Assembly: GCA_039583875.1 (NCBI GenBank)
Contig: CM077152.1
Coordinates: 20,993,538-21,057,537, forward strand
Source of the DNA: Platanthera guangdongensis
Taxonomy: Eukaryota; Streptophyta; Magnoliopsida; Asparagales; Orchidaceae
Length of the DNA stretch: 64,000 nucleotides
Reading direction: 5' to 3'
The notes beneath the pieces were generated by a model. It searched no databases. It saw nothing but the letters and a program-made list of their open reading frames with translations, and was not told the DNA's origin. This document shows, one piece after another, positions 11,654-23,425 of this stretch; the stretch's first letter is position 1, and each line of letters opens with the position of its first letter. The position numbers were made by a program, and so were the translations under genes.

Positions 11654-12999
11654 TGATGCGGGGACAGGAGTCCACCTGCCCCGCCACCTTGGCATCAGCA
11701 CCAAGGGGCCCACCTGGAGTCAGCACCAGGTAGCTTTATCAGGCCCGCGGGCCATACACCCCAACCCATCTCCGGTCCCACAACAGGAAATCTGAAAGGT
11801 TGTTGAGGCCAGGGCTAGATCCCCCGACCTCCTTGATAAGAGACTCTCATGCGAGTCTTCATCACCAACTGAGCCGCGGATCAGTTGGTGATGAAGACTC
11901 GCATGAGAGTCTCTTATCAAGGAGGTCGGGGGATCTAGCCCTGGCCTCAACAACCTTTTGGATTTCCTGTTGTGGGACCGAAGATGGGTTGGGGTGTATG
12001 GCCCGCGGGCCTGATAAAGTTGCCTGGTGCTGACTCCAGGTGGGCCCCTTGGTGCTGATGCCAAGGTGGCGGGGCAGGTGGACTCCTGTCCCCGCATCAT
12101 AAAAGTGCACTTTAATGATGCGGGGACAGGAGTCCACCTGCCCCGCCACCTTGGCATCAGCACCAAGGGGCTCACCTGGAGTCAGCACCAGGCAGCTTTA
12201 TCAGGCCCGCGGGCCATACACCCCAACCCATCCCCGGCCCCACAACAGAGCTGATAGGTTGTTGAGGCCAGGGCTCGATCCCCCGACCTCCTTGATAAAG
12301 CATTCTCATGCGAATGCTCATCACCAACTGATAAAGCATTCGCAGGAGAATGCTTTATCAAGGAGGTCGGGGGATCGAGCGCTGGCCTCAACAACCTATC
12401 GGCTCTGTTGTGGGGCCGGGGATGGGTTGGGGTGTATGGCTCGCGGGCCTGATAAAGCTGCCTGGTGCTGACTCCAGGTGGGCCCCTTGGTGCTGATGCC
12501 AAGGTGGCGGGGCAGGGGGACTCCTGTCCCCGCATCATAAAAGTGCACTTTTATGATGCGGGGACAGGAGTCCCCCTGCCCCGCCACCTTGGCATCAGCA
12601 CCAAGGGGCCCACCTGGAGTCAGCACCAGGCAGCTTTATCAGGCCCGCGGGCCATACACCCCAACCCATCTCCGTTCCCACAACAGGAAATCCGAAAGGT
12701 TGTTGAGGTCAGGGCTAGATCCCCCGACCTCCTTGATAAGAGACTCTCATGCGAGTCTTCATCACCAACTGATCCGCGGATCAGTTGGTGATGAAGACAC
12801 GCATGAGAGTCTCTTATCAAGGAGGTCGGGGGATCTAGCCCTGGCCTCAACAACCTTTCGGATTTCCTGTTGTGGGACCGGAGATGGGTTAGGGTGTATG
12901 GCCCGCGGGCCTGATAAAGTTGTCTGGTGCTGACTCCAGGTGGGCCCCTTGGTGCTGATGCCAAGGTGGCGGGGCAGGTGGACTCCTGTCCCCGCATCA
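11654..12999. repeat. Nested giant palindrome (three palindromes in one)
   Basis: Three near-perfect palindromes lie head to tail: 11654-12099 (446 bp, centred on CCGCGG), 12116-12537 (422 bp) and 12554-12999 (446 bp, centred on CCGCGG). They are joined by two 16-bp palindromic linkers, TAAAAGTGCACTTTAA and TAAAAGTGCACTTTTA. Every arm runs from TGATGCGGGGACAGGAGTCC inward. The midpoint of the whole block (12326.5) equals the midpoint of the middle palindrome, so the 1,346 bp is also symmetric as one unit. Long ORFs on both strands here are by-products of the GC-rich inverted copies and should not be read as genes. A foldback-type mobile element or a hairpin-RNA locus are possible identities. 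Confidence 0.92.
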
Positions 13000-14142
13000 T
13001 AATTGCTGAAGTTGGAGAGCTCTTCTTCCCTACTTCCGGTGGTCATCTCGCGGTGCCGACGCCGTGGACCCTTGGTGCCGACGCCTTGGGGGTAAGTCTT
13101 CCTATTCTTCTCTCCCTCCTCCTCCGCCCACCTACAGCCCTGTCAACCCCCTCCTCCGCCCAACTACAGCCCCGCCTACCTCCTTCCTCCGCCCAACAAC
13201 CGCCTAGCCGGCCGGCCTCAGTTCCGCCCAGAACAGGGCTGCCGACCCTCCCCCTTCCTCCGCCTACCAGCAACCCAGCCCGCAGCCCCTTTCCGCCCCC
13301 TCCAACCCGCCGAATCTCCTCCCCCGCCCTAAAATCCGTGGATCCACCTTCCCTAGCCCCCTTCCCCACTATTCCCCTATGACCCGGGCTCTAGTTGTCC
13401 CGACCTACCCTCCCACCACCCGATCTACTCTCCCTAACCCGGATTCGATTCTCCATTACCGGATCCGCCCTCCCGAGTCCGGATCTACGCTTATCCTTCC
13501 GGATTCACCCTCCACCTCTCCGATCCCTTCACCCCCCACCAAATCAGCCCCAACCCGCTACCTCCACCTCCGGTTCCACCACCCGGCACCCGATCTACGT
13601 CATCCGGATCCGCCACCTCCATTGCCCAAAACCAGCCCCCTAGTCTTGAGTTATAATTGTGATTTGGTTGTACTATTTTCTTGTTGTTAGTATTGGTTGA
13701 CCTAGTATTTGCTTGGACTTGCTTAAGGTATTTTGTGTCGATTGGTTGCTAACTTGCAGGAGGATCTCTTCGCTGCGCGCTTCGCTTTTGGCCCTCCGAG
13801 CGGAGGAAATCCAACAAAAAAATTCGCTCAATATTAGAAATAAGTTTTTGTTGCAAGTGTTTGCTTGTGGCGTTAATAACTTTCATTGCTCAATTAATTT
13901 GTTGCGAGAACCGATGGTTGTGTTGCACATAGAGTCTAGGTGGTGCACTCCATAGCCTACCCTACATCAGTGGATGTGGCGTCAAAGAGTGTAACTCAAT
14001 GGCGAACAAACTGCAAGACAGTGATTGGGTAAATCCTCGGAGATGCACAAGTGCACTGCCTATTACATGGTGTTAGGGGAGGTGGCACGCAGTCAGCGAC
14101 TGGTCACCGTTGGGAAAGATAATAAACAGGGGAAAGGGAACT
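13000..14142. other. Unclassified C-rich region
   Basis: A C/T-rich stretch (13090-13640) reads as proline/serine-rich peptide in several frames, none convincing. It starts with two short repeats of GGTGCCGACGCC (about 13053 and 13073), a diverged echo of the palindrome arms (GGTGCTGATGCC). A possible intron from GTAAG at 13092 to TTGCAG near 13758 can be drawn but has no support from coding content. The right edge is the insertion point of LARD-1. Confidence 0.3.
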
Positions 14143-15672
14143 TGACGCATGATGGCCTGGTGTGAAAACAAATGTGTGCCGACATGCTAATGCAACCCTA
14201 AGTGATCGTGCAGAACAAATGGGATTAACTCAAACTAAATGTTGCATGCATATTTTGAATTAACCCGGAATTACACTTTAGCAAAATTTATAAGCGGCTA
14301 GCAAATCACACAGTGTGCGCAATAACTTTCGAGCGTGTAAGCAAAAAATCACGTTCTTTTTCACAAACGGTGCTTTCAGCTACAACTTTTAAAATGGACT
14401 ATAGGGGAACAAAGTAATGAAAACAAATAGCACAAACAAGATAGTATTTCCACTGAAGATATGCAAGGTTCATCCCAAATAGTCAATACAAAAATAAAAT
14501 AACACAAAAAAACAATGATACTCACAAGGCACGAGGGATGCGGCGATGAGGGTGGATGTGGCTTCACAAAAACAAGAGCAACGGTTGCACAGAAAGGGGA
14601 AGGAGTGCAAAAGAAATAAAACACTACCCTGGAGTATTAACTTGTTTAAGCCACGGAAGGAAATTTCCCACACTGGTTTAAGTTGCAGGAAAAATAAAAA
14701 TAAACATTGTTTTTTTTAAGTTGCAAGAAATAAATTTTCTTGGCCGCTGGAATAAGGTAAGGAAAAGGGGCAGAGATCTGTTGGTTTCTGTTGAGGGAAG
14801 GAGTGGAAGATTGGTTGGGGATGAGGTAGTAGATCCACTTTAGTGAGAAAGAAGATGGAAGATTGAAGAAGGGAATGGTGAAAATGGTGATTATAGTTTT
14901 TTGATGGAGGTTCCACGACAACAAAAAAAGAGGGGGATGATGGAGTAGGCAGGATCGAAGATGGGAGGCCAGGCGCTGGGGAAAAATGGATCGTCGGCAA
15001 TGACTTAGGGGAGAAATAGGTGGTTGCCGACGGAAGGTGTCGATCTTTCGTCGGGATCGCTACTATGAAGAGAGGAGCGGGCGGTAACTGCAGGTGTGAA
15101 CGACAAAGAAGAACAGGATGATGGGTGGCTGCGGCTCCAGGCGTGGAGATGATGGACAAAGGAGATTATCGGGTGGTTATCTTCTTCGGTCGTGATTAGG
15201 GATGAAGAACAGTGCGGTTTTCTTCAAAGGGGAAGAATAGAACGTGGGACTGGTTCACGGGAACAGGAACAGTGACATTAGAAAGAAAAAATTGAAATAA
15301 AATTAACCGGGACGTCGCACCTCGGGCTCGCGGCGTCGCACCACGAATGATTGGCAAAATTTGGATTCTCTCACAAACTCTACGATGACTGTAAACCTGG
15401 ACATTCGCCTCTATTTATAACGAGAGGGGGTTGTTGGGCATCCAGCGTGAATGGCTGCGATCATCTGTTGCTCCCGGTGTCCTAAAAATATAAAGTACAA
15501 CTCCAAAAAATATTAAAAATACATATTAAATGAAAACAGACGCTCCGGACGCGCTCGCGGTCTCGGATCGCCGATCCGATCAACGAATCAACGACAAATC
15601 TGCAAAAACGGGTGTCCCGCCACGTGGTGGCTCGATCTCCTCCGATCACGAACATGCGGTCGATCCCCATCA
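14143..15672 (-). repeat. LARD-1 3' LTR
   Basis: 1,530 bp. A TATA box TATAAATAG lies on the minus strand at 15420-15412, about 255 nt into the LTR. By eye the two LTRs are about 90-93 percent alike, with several small indels, so this is an old insertion. Confidence 0.85.
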
Positions 15673-16284
15673 ATTGATCAAACATCTTAAGAACTCATTG
15701 TTGAAATTCGGCCTCTGTCATGTCCGTTTTCGGAAAGCTAGGAAGATCACTATATGTAACGTAACCTTGATGAGAGTGACCTCTATAGGATTCGTGAGAG
15801 TCATCGAGACGGTCGTCCATAACATAATTACGTTGTACTTGTGGGTGAACGTGTGTCCTACGAACGTGCAGTGGTGGTTGTACATATGTAGACTCAGGTT
15901 CCTCAAATAGAGGAATGTGTAGTGTCGATGACTTTAGCGATGCTGAACTCTATCATCATAAAGACGTGTCGAAGGATCAATAGGATCCACTCGAGTGCGG
16001 GGATAAGAACGACGATAATCATCATACCGATCGAATCTAACATAGTGAGATCGTATCAGTGGATCAACACGATCTCTGGAAGTTGTGTACTGTGATCGAA
16101 GATAATCATTGAGGTATCGTAAAGATCTCCCTGATGGGGCTCTATGGGAGCGGGTGTAAGTAGACTCAAGATCGTAAAATAGAAGATTAGTGTAGTGACG
16201 ACCACTATGACAAGACAGTAGGTGACAAAACATGTAGTCCCATGTATTTTATAGTAAGCCCTAACCTGGGCTCTGATACGAAAC
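15673..16284 (-). other. LARD-1 internal region with small ORF
   Basis: Minus-strand ORF 16233-15934 would encode 99 residues, rich in Arg, Tyr, Asp and Ser. It has no domain I recognise. It starts about 35 nt downstream of the primer site, where gag would begin. A second ORF (15906-15718, 62 residues) follows. Either could be gag residue or chance; I cannot tell. Confidence 0.4.
16267..16279 (-). other. LARD-1 primer-binding site
   Basis: Minus strand reads GTATCAGAGCCCAG a few bases after the right LTR's CA end, with the spacer GTTTC. This is the initiator-Met-tRNA complement, lacking the first TG. Confidence 0.65.
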
Positions 16285-17830
16285 TGACGCAGGACAGCCT
16301 AGTGTGAAAACGAACGTGTGTGCTGACACGTTAATGCAACCCTAAGTGATCGTGCAGGACAAATTAGATTAACTCAACCTAAATGTTGCATGCATATTTT
16401 GAATTAACGCAGAATTAAACTTTAGCATAATTTATAAGCAGCTAGCAAATCAACATAGTGTGCACAATATCTTTCGAGCGTGTAATCAAACAATCACATT
16501 CTTTTTCACAAGCGGTGTTTTTAGCTACAACTTTTACAAATGGACTATAGGGGAACAAAGTAATGACAACAAATAGCACAAACAAGATAGTATTTCCACT
16601 GAACAAATGCAAGGTTCATCCCAAATATTCAATACAAAAATAAAATAACACAAAAAACAATGATACTCACAAGGCACGAGGGATGCGGCGACGAGGGTGG
16701 ATGTAGCTTCACCAAAACAAGAGCAACAGTTGAACAGAAAGGGGAAGGAGTGCAAAAGAAATAAAACACTACCCGGGAGTATTAACTTGTTGTTTGAGCC
16801 ACGGAAGGAAATTTCCCACATTGGTTTTAAGTTGCAGGAAAAATAAAAATGAAACACTTTTTTTTTATGTTGCAAGAAATACATTTTCTTGGCCGCTGGA
16901 ATAAGGCAGAGAGCTGTGGGTTTCTGTTGAGGGAAGGAATGGAAGATTGGTTGGGATGAGGTAGTGGATCCACGTGAGTGAGAAAGAAGATGGAGGATTC
17001 AGCACAGGTAGAGGTTCAATAAATCTAGAAGAAGGAAATGGTGAAAATGGTGATTGTAGTTTTTTGATGGAGGTTCCACACAACAAAAAAGAGGGGGATG
17101 TTGGAGTAGGCAGGATCGAAGATGGGAGGCCAGGCGCTGGGGGAAAATGGATCGCGGCAATGACTTAGGGGAGAAATGGGCGGTGGCCGGCGGTAGGTGT
17201 CGATCTTCCGTCGGGATCACTACTCTAAAGAGAGGAGTGGGCGGTAACTGCAGGCGTGAACGATGAAGAAGAAGAACAGGAGGATGGGTGGCTGCGGCTC
17301 CAGGTGTGGAGATGGACACAGGAGATTATCGGATGGTTATCTTCTTTAGTCGTGATTAGGGATGATGAACAGTGCGGTTTTTTTCAAAGGGGAAGAATAG
17401 AACATGGGATTGGTTCATGGGAACATAAACAGTGACATTAGAAAGAAATAATTGAAATAGAATTAATCGGGCCGTCGCACCCCGGGCTCGCGGCGTCGCA
17501 CCACAAATGATCGCTGAAATATGGATTCTCTCACAAACTTTGCAATGACTGAAAATCTGGACATCCGCCCCTATTTAAAACGAGAGGAGGGGGGGTTGGC
17601 ACCCGGCGTTAACGGCTACAATTGTCTGTTACGACCAGTGTCCTAAAAATATAAAATACAACTCCAAAAAATATTAAAATACATATTAAATGAAAACGAA
17701 CGCTCCAGACGCGCTTACAGTCTCGGATCACCGATCCGATCAACGAATCAACGACAAATCTGCAAAAACAGGTCCCGCCACGTGGTGGCCCGATCTCCTC
17801 CGATCACGAACATGCGGTCGATCACCATCA
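16285..17830 (-). repeat. LARD-1 5' LTR
   Basis: 1,546 bp. It shares long blocks with 14143-15672, for example the CACGTGGTGG block near the right end and the CCTAAGTGATCGTGCAG block near the left end. Confidence 0.85.
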
Positions 17831-18738
17831 GAATCCTAATCTATTGAGAACATCCAAGAAATAAAATTCCATTACTTTCCTTAGAACCAATGGCCCAGGG
17901 AAATATAAAAAACTCATTCGAAGGTTCCAACTTGAACTCAAAACAACCCTACATTAAAAATTTAAACTAATACTCGAAACATAATAAAGTATGTCAAATA
18001 AAAGATAAATAGTCACACGGTGACGTGATTGAGGTTTTGTGCGCAATTTTGCCCGCATACGGCCATTTGGCAATTGCATCCATAACCAAATATTAAATGT
18101 CAATCTCCAAAGTATGACAGATGTGCTTCAGCGATTTCAAAAAAGAAGCAAATGAGTCAAGGAAGCTGCAAACCAACAAGTCCAATGAGATCATTCCACA
18201 TGCAAGAAGAGTAGCTTGGGGAAGATGATACCAACGCATAAAGATACACCATCCACAAAAAGTGCCACAATATCCACCTTTTCAATCCGTTTGAGCTATA
18301 GATCGACCAACACAGTCAATCAAAATGTCTGACAAGGTTAATTATGCCCATGTGCCTAAATATTAAAGTAAATCCAGAATCTTACTAGAATGGGTTGCTT
18401 TTCTTGAATGGACTAAGTGAAAAAAGAAAGTTTGTCGTGCAGAAAGAAACCATCTGTGTATTTATATATGGGTTGACATAAAAGATAGATTAGATTTTTT
18501 TTATTATCTCTGTGGGATTTTCACTGAACTTTATACCATCAATGTATCATATGAATTAAAATGTTGATCAACGTTTAATCAGATATTCAAAATAATTCAT
18601 AATAGTTAGAGCTAGCTAAACTTGAATGAAATGAATGCTTAATTGGAGGCAAATATTTATTTCTGACGTGTTAGTAAATAAACGCCATCAATGAAGGGAA
18701 GAATTTGAAATGGAATGGGAAAATAGTTTATTTGTAAC
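17831..18738. other. Unclassified AT-rich sequence, possibly host intron
   Basis: Lies between LARD-1 and LARD-2 and is continuous with 27817 when LARD-2 is removed. No WAPL-like exon was found here on the minus strand, although downstream WAPL exons would be expected on this side. No other gene recognised. Confidence 0.4.
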
Positions 18739-20077
18739 TGATGTAGACTAAATCTAGGGTTGTAGTTTTAAAAGATAAAATTTGTGATCTCTAAAAATAA
18801 TTTTGATGCGAAGGGGCTCCACGGACTAATTTAAATGACTAATCAGTCTAGGTGTCGCAAACGGGAATAAGGCTACCACTCCAAACATAAAACATTATGA
18901 ATCACAATTCCATAGGCGGAGAAATCAGATGGTGACATTCACGTGTTTGAAATTAACGACAATCAGGAGATGAAATCAGTTCAGGCGAGCTCACAATAAT
19001 TAACTATTCATTTAAATACTTTGAGCACAAAATAACTAGTGGTTGAGAGCGGGGCAATCAAGAGGTATACCCAGGGTAAGGTGGCAGCGGCTGATGGGTC
19101 TCCTGGAAGATGAAGAAGAATGTTGTAGGTGGTTGCAGTGCTCGGGACTCCAAAAACGGGGCTGCAAGGGTCGGGCTGCTTGGAGGTTGCCAAAAATAAT
19201 GGTGACTAGATGTGGAAAAGTCGATGGGAGCTGGTAGAGGCTTCGGTGGTAGTAGCGAGCTCCGGAACAGGGGATGCGCCGACTGGAAGCAAGGAAAAAC
19301 GTCGGAGGTTCGTTGGAGATGTCGGAGAACGGTGCAGGAGAGGGCGTCGACAGACTGGAGAAGCTTCACGGGTGGCATTGTCAAAGAAAAGGGGCGAAGG
19401 AAGGTTGTCGTGGCTTCAGGAGGAGCCGTCGGCGCCCTAGAAGGGCTCTGGTAGCAAAAACGACGGCCGGCGGCGCTTAATGGTGACGGAAAAAGAGGTG
19501 ATGTCGAGCCAGCAAGGGACGTTTCAGGCGGGAAACATGTCGAATAGGGTTGGCGGCATTGGACAAAACCGAACGAAACCAAAGATGGCGGTTCGATTCT
19601 TTTTCCAGGCTCCCCAATAACATCAGATAGGGATTGATTTATAAGGAGGAATTAGGGTTTGATATTTACTAATGATAAACATTAATATATCTTAGGGTTT
19701 TAGGGTTTGATATTTACTAATGGCTTGATATTAGGGTTTGATAACACTTGATAGGGTTTGATATAAGGAGGAATTAGGGTTTGATAGGGTTTGATGTTTA
19801 CTAATGGCAGACATTAACATAAAATAGTTAATTAATTAAGCTTTTCCTAATTAACCTATCTCCAAAACTACCGGACCTTTTGCATTCAGTGCCTCGTTGG
19901 CCGGTCACACCAACGAGCCAAATAAACATGTGCGATACAAAATAACATCAAGACACTCATAACATGTGTGATACAACTCACCACATAACGGTGCAACTAC
20001 GTGTGAAGGCATGCGCTACACATATAAAAGACAGGTACAAAAATAAAAATAAAAAAGATGCGCCCCGGGTTGCATCA
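18739..20077 (-). repeat. LARD-2 3' LTR
   Basis: 1,339 bp, on the minus strand TGATGCAACCC...CATCA. A minus-strand TATAAATC box lies near 19640. A cluster of TTAGGGTTTGAT repeats lies at 19665-19800. Aligns along its length with the right LTR. Confidence 0.88.
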
Positions 20078-20802
20078 ATTCTCCCGGGGTTGAAAGAGCT
20101 CGACCCCGACGAGACTCGATGTAACCTACAAGTAGGAAGTCAAATGTCAATCAGAGAAATGTTGTATAACTGCCCCGCAGATGTCGTCGTTGTGACCCCA
20201 AACCTGGAGGTAACCTCTCATCCCTGAAAGAAACAGGAAATCAATCTCCTTTGGAAAGTTTTAACCTCGGTTGATGAAATCAACCATGAGATAAGGTCCC
20301 AAAAAAACTCGCAATCCATTAGTCAACATTTCATGTCAAACATTCAAATGAGCGGTAATTATTAGAGCTTGAAAAAGATGACAGAGATGGCGTGGGGAGC
20401 AAACATCAGGTAGGAAGAAGAGAAAGAAACAAGTGGGATCAACCTATAGAATTATTAATTCATTCGCATCATACGCTTGCTCGATAGAAACTTATCAACG
20501 TCTGCTAGACTCGGATCGAATATTGTCATAATTTCACATGTTAGAGTCTCAATCGTATCACAAAATTTTAAGAAGATCTCAATTATATCATGTAAAATTT
20601 TCCATAAGAAGCTCTTGAAGCGGGTGTCCCTATGAGAAGTAAAAAATCTAAGGATCGCTTTGACTCCCGTAATACGACCAAACCTAAAAGTGTCAGAAAT
20701 CAAACGATAGTGATGTGGTGGCTCAACATGCGCGCCTACAACCAAATGGAAGTGATGTGAACTAAACGTGTGCTCACCGAATATAAAATCAATATAATGT
20801 TG
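20078..20802. other. LARD-2 internal region without gene
   Basis: No domain recognised. A plus-strand ORF of 87 residues crosses the left LTR border and is probably fortuitous. Confidence 0.4.
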
Positions 20803-21541
20803 TTACTCTAATGGCACTAGCGAGTGGTAACCAAGCTCAATGTCTGCGGCCTCACGGGATTGGAGCGGCAGTGGGCTACGAAAATTAGGACATATGACGA
20901 ACGAGTTTATGTCACCTAAGATGAGGTCCTCATCACTAGCCAACTCCTCTAAGAGAGGAGAGAGTGATGATGTGTCATCCGAGGTGAGTGACACATCACT
21001 AGTAAATTCTTCCGGAAGCGGGGCCTCGGGAGTAAGCTCAGCGACTAAAGGATGTGGTTCAGTATGAGCAAGTGGACACACCATGTCAGCCGGGATGAAG
21101 GGATGGGGAGGTAAAAACTCATCTTCCAGGAGTTGGAGGCCAGGAAGAAACTCCTCGACTGATTGGAGTGCTACAGTGAAGACAAGTGGAGCCACAACTT
21201 CAGTCGGGGTGATAAAAATAGGAAGAAACTCTTCTACCTGGAGCTGGGGCTCAGGAAGAACCTCCTCGACTGAAGGGAGTGTCACGGTGGGGGGGAGTGG
21301 GGGACAAGGTGCGTGTCGGGAAACCGTCAAGGCGTGGAAGAGGACTACCAAAAGACCTAACCTCAGGTTCCACTATATGATATGGAGATGGGAGGTATGC
21401 AGGAGAAGTATAATGCATGTGCATTGTCACTCCAAGGTTATGAACAGAGGTGCACAACCCACTCAGATTCTGACGGACGTCTGCAGTGACCCACTCGACA
21501 TTTTTCAACAAAGTTTTAATGCGCTCATTTAAATCCTCCAT
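20803..21541 (-). pseudogene. LARD-2 small ORF, Pro/Glu/Leu repeat protein
   Basis: Begins at the minus-strand ATG 21541, about 90 nt inside the LTR, where gag would start. The first 80 residues (MEDLNERIKTLLKNVEWV...) include an amphipathic helix. The frame then changes at a C/G run near 21290 and continues to a stop at 20803, together about 245 residues. The second part consists of imperfect repeats of about 35 residues around PSVEEVLPEPQLQVEEFLP, followed by an acidic tail (SDDTSS, DEDL). No zinc knuckle and no homology I recognise. A derived gag-like product is a guess from position only. Confidence 0.5.
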
Positions 21542-21633
21542 TTATTTTACGCAAAATCCTAAACCTAGGAATAAGGGTATGTCGCTCGGCTATCCCACAA
21601 TAGGAGTGAGATATCCCAGTAGCCACACAAAAC

Positions 21634-22893
21634 TGATACAGACTAAATCTAAGGTTGTAGCTTTAAAGATAAAATTTGTGGTCTATTTAAATAATTTGAG
21701 CGCAAAGGGACTCCACAATTTGCGGTCTATTTAAATAATTTTAGCGCAAAGGGACTCCTCAAACTAATTTAAACGACAAATCGGTCTAGGCATCGCAAAC
21801 GAGCATGACGATGCTGCTCCGAACATAAAGCATTATGAATCACAATTCCACAGGCGGAGAAATCAGTTAGTGACATTCACGTGTTTGAAATTAACGACAA
21901 TCAGGAGATGAAATTAGTTCTGGCAAGCTCACAATAATTAAATATTCATTTAAATACTTTGAACACAAAATAACTAGCGGTTGAGAGTGGGGCGATCAAG
22001 AGGTATACCCAGGGTAGAGTGGCAGCGGCTGATGGGTCTCCTGGAAGATGAAGAAGGATGTAGGTGGTTGCAGTGCTCGGGACTCCAAAGAAGGGGTTGC
22101 ATGGGTCGGGTTGCCTGGAGGTTGCTGAAAATAATGGTGATTGGTCGTGGAAGAGTCGCTGGGAGCTGGTAGAGGCTTTGGTGACAGTAGTGAGCTCTGG
22201 AATAAGGGATGCGCCGACTTGAAGCAAGGATAAAGGTCGGAGGTTCGTTGAAGGTGTCAGAGGACGGTGCAAGAGAGGGCGTCGGCGCCCTGGAGAAGCT
22301 TCACGGGTGGCGTTGTCAAAGAAGAGGGGGCGATGGAAGGTTGTGTGGCTGCAGGAGGAGCCGTTGACGCCCTAGAAGGGCTCTGGCAGCAGAAACGGCG
22401 GACGGCGGTGCTGAATGGTGAGGTAAAAAGAGGTGATGTCGAACCAGCAGAGGACGTTTTCGGCGGGAAAGATGTCGAGCAGGGCTGGCGGAGCTGGACG
22501 GAACCGAAAGAAACCAAAGATGGTTGTTCTATTCTTTTTCTAGGCTCCCTGATAACATCAGATAGAGATTGATTTATAAGGAGGAATTGGGGTTTGATAT
22601 TTACTAATGGCAGAAATTAATATATCTTAATGGCAGACATTGATATTTACTAATGGCAGACATTGATATTTACTAATGGCTTGATATTAGGGTTTGATAA
22701 CATCTGATAGGGTTTGATATAAGGAGGAACTAGGGTTTGATAGGGTTTGATGTTTACTATTGGCAGACATTAATATAAAATAGTTAATTAATTAAGTTTG
22801 CCCTAATTAACCTATCTCCTAAACTACTGGCCCTTTTGTATTCAGGGTTTCGTTGGCCGGCCACACCAACGAGCCAAATAAACATGAGCGAAC
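21634..22893 (-). repeat. LARD-2 5' LTR, part 1
   Basis: Matches 18739 to about 19930 of the left LTR up to CATGAGCGAAC, where Copia-2 inserted. Contains three tandem copies of a unit near AATGGCAGACATTGATATT at about 22600-22690. Confidence 0.88.
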
Positions 22894-23018
22894 TATTTGA
22901 GTTATTATTATTATTCCGTAAATATGGTGTATGGGCATATTTGTAAATATTTAACATTGAGGTATATATATTGGCTAGCTCTCTTCATTGGAGACAAAAG
23001 GCTTTTCATTTCTCTACA
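22894..23018 (+). repeat. Copia-2 5' LTR
   Basis: TATTTGAGTTATTATTATT...TTTCTCTACA with TATATATATTGG as a likely TATA region. The first dinucleotide is TA, not TG. Confidence 0.92.
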
Positions 23019-23030
23019 TGGTATCAGAGG
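23019..23030 (+). other. Copia-2 primer-binding site
   Basis: TGGTATCAGAGG abuts the LTR; it matches the initiator-Met-tRNA complement except for the last base. Confidence 0.9.
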
Positions 23031-23425
23031 ATAGGGTTTTGTGACTCTGTGTGTTTCCACCGATTGCCTCTTCTGCGGATCGGCTCTTCCATATCGTCGG
23101 ATGCGTCTGCCGATCGCGTCTTCCACTACGATCGCGTCTTCCGCATGTTGTCCCCGATCATGTGCTCCGATCGCGTCTTCCGCAAGTTTCTGTTCGTCGC
23201 TGTCCCCGTCTTCCGCAAGTTTCTGTTCGTCGTTGTCCCCGATCGGGGCGTCCGCCGACTTCCTGCCCACCTATAGTTGTTGGCGTTGCTCTCGCCCGCT
23301 TCCTGTTCGTCTGTTGTCCCTCATCGGAGCCTCCGCCGGTTCCGTGCCTCTTCGTTCTTGTACCTTCTCTTTGTCTCTCGATATCTGTTGCGGGAGAGAT
23401 CTCGTTGTTTCTTTCTTTTTGCTCC

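Larger units (their letters stand above)
14143..17830 (-). mobile_element. LARD-1: non-autonomous LTR retrotransposon with 1.5-kb LTRs
   Basis: Two direct copies, 14143-15672 and 16285-17830, flank only 612 bp. On the minus strand each LTR begins TGATGG and ends GCGTCA. The minus-strand primer site GTATCAGAGCCC lies just inside the right copy, so the element points left. Flanks are GAACT (14138-14142) and GAATC (17831-17835), an imperfect target duplication. There is no gag, RT or integrase. Length and plan match the large-retrotransposon-derivative (LARD) or TR-GAG type, which would need enzymes from another element. Confidence 0.85.

Noticed and set aside
11574..13382. Several overlapping 70-150-codon ORFs on both strands with the same peptides (for example RGPPGVSTRQLYQARGPYTP)
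   Set aside because: They arise because the DNA is a GC-rich palindrome read in both directions; identical peptides occur on opposite strands. No independent coding evidence.
13043..13382. Proline-rich ORFs in both directions, considered as an extensin-like gene
   Set aside because: No signal peptide or repeat motif of extensins; composition follows the C/T-rich DNA.
14143..17830. Reading the two 1.5-kb direct copies as a segmental tandem duplication
   Set aside because: TG...CA ends, a primer-site sequence directly inside one copy and a TATA box at the expected position fit LTRs better.
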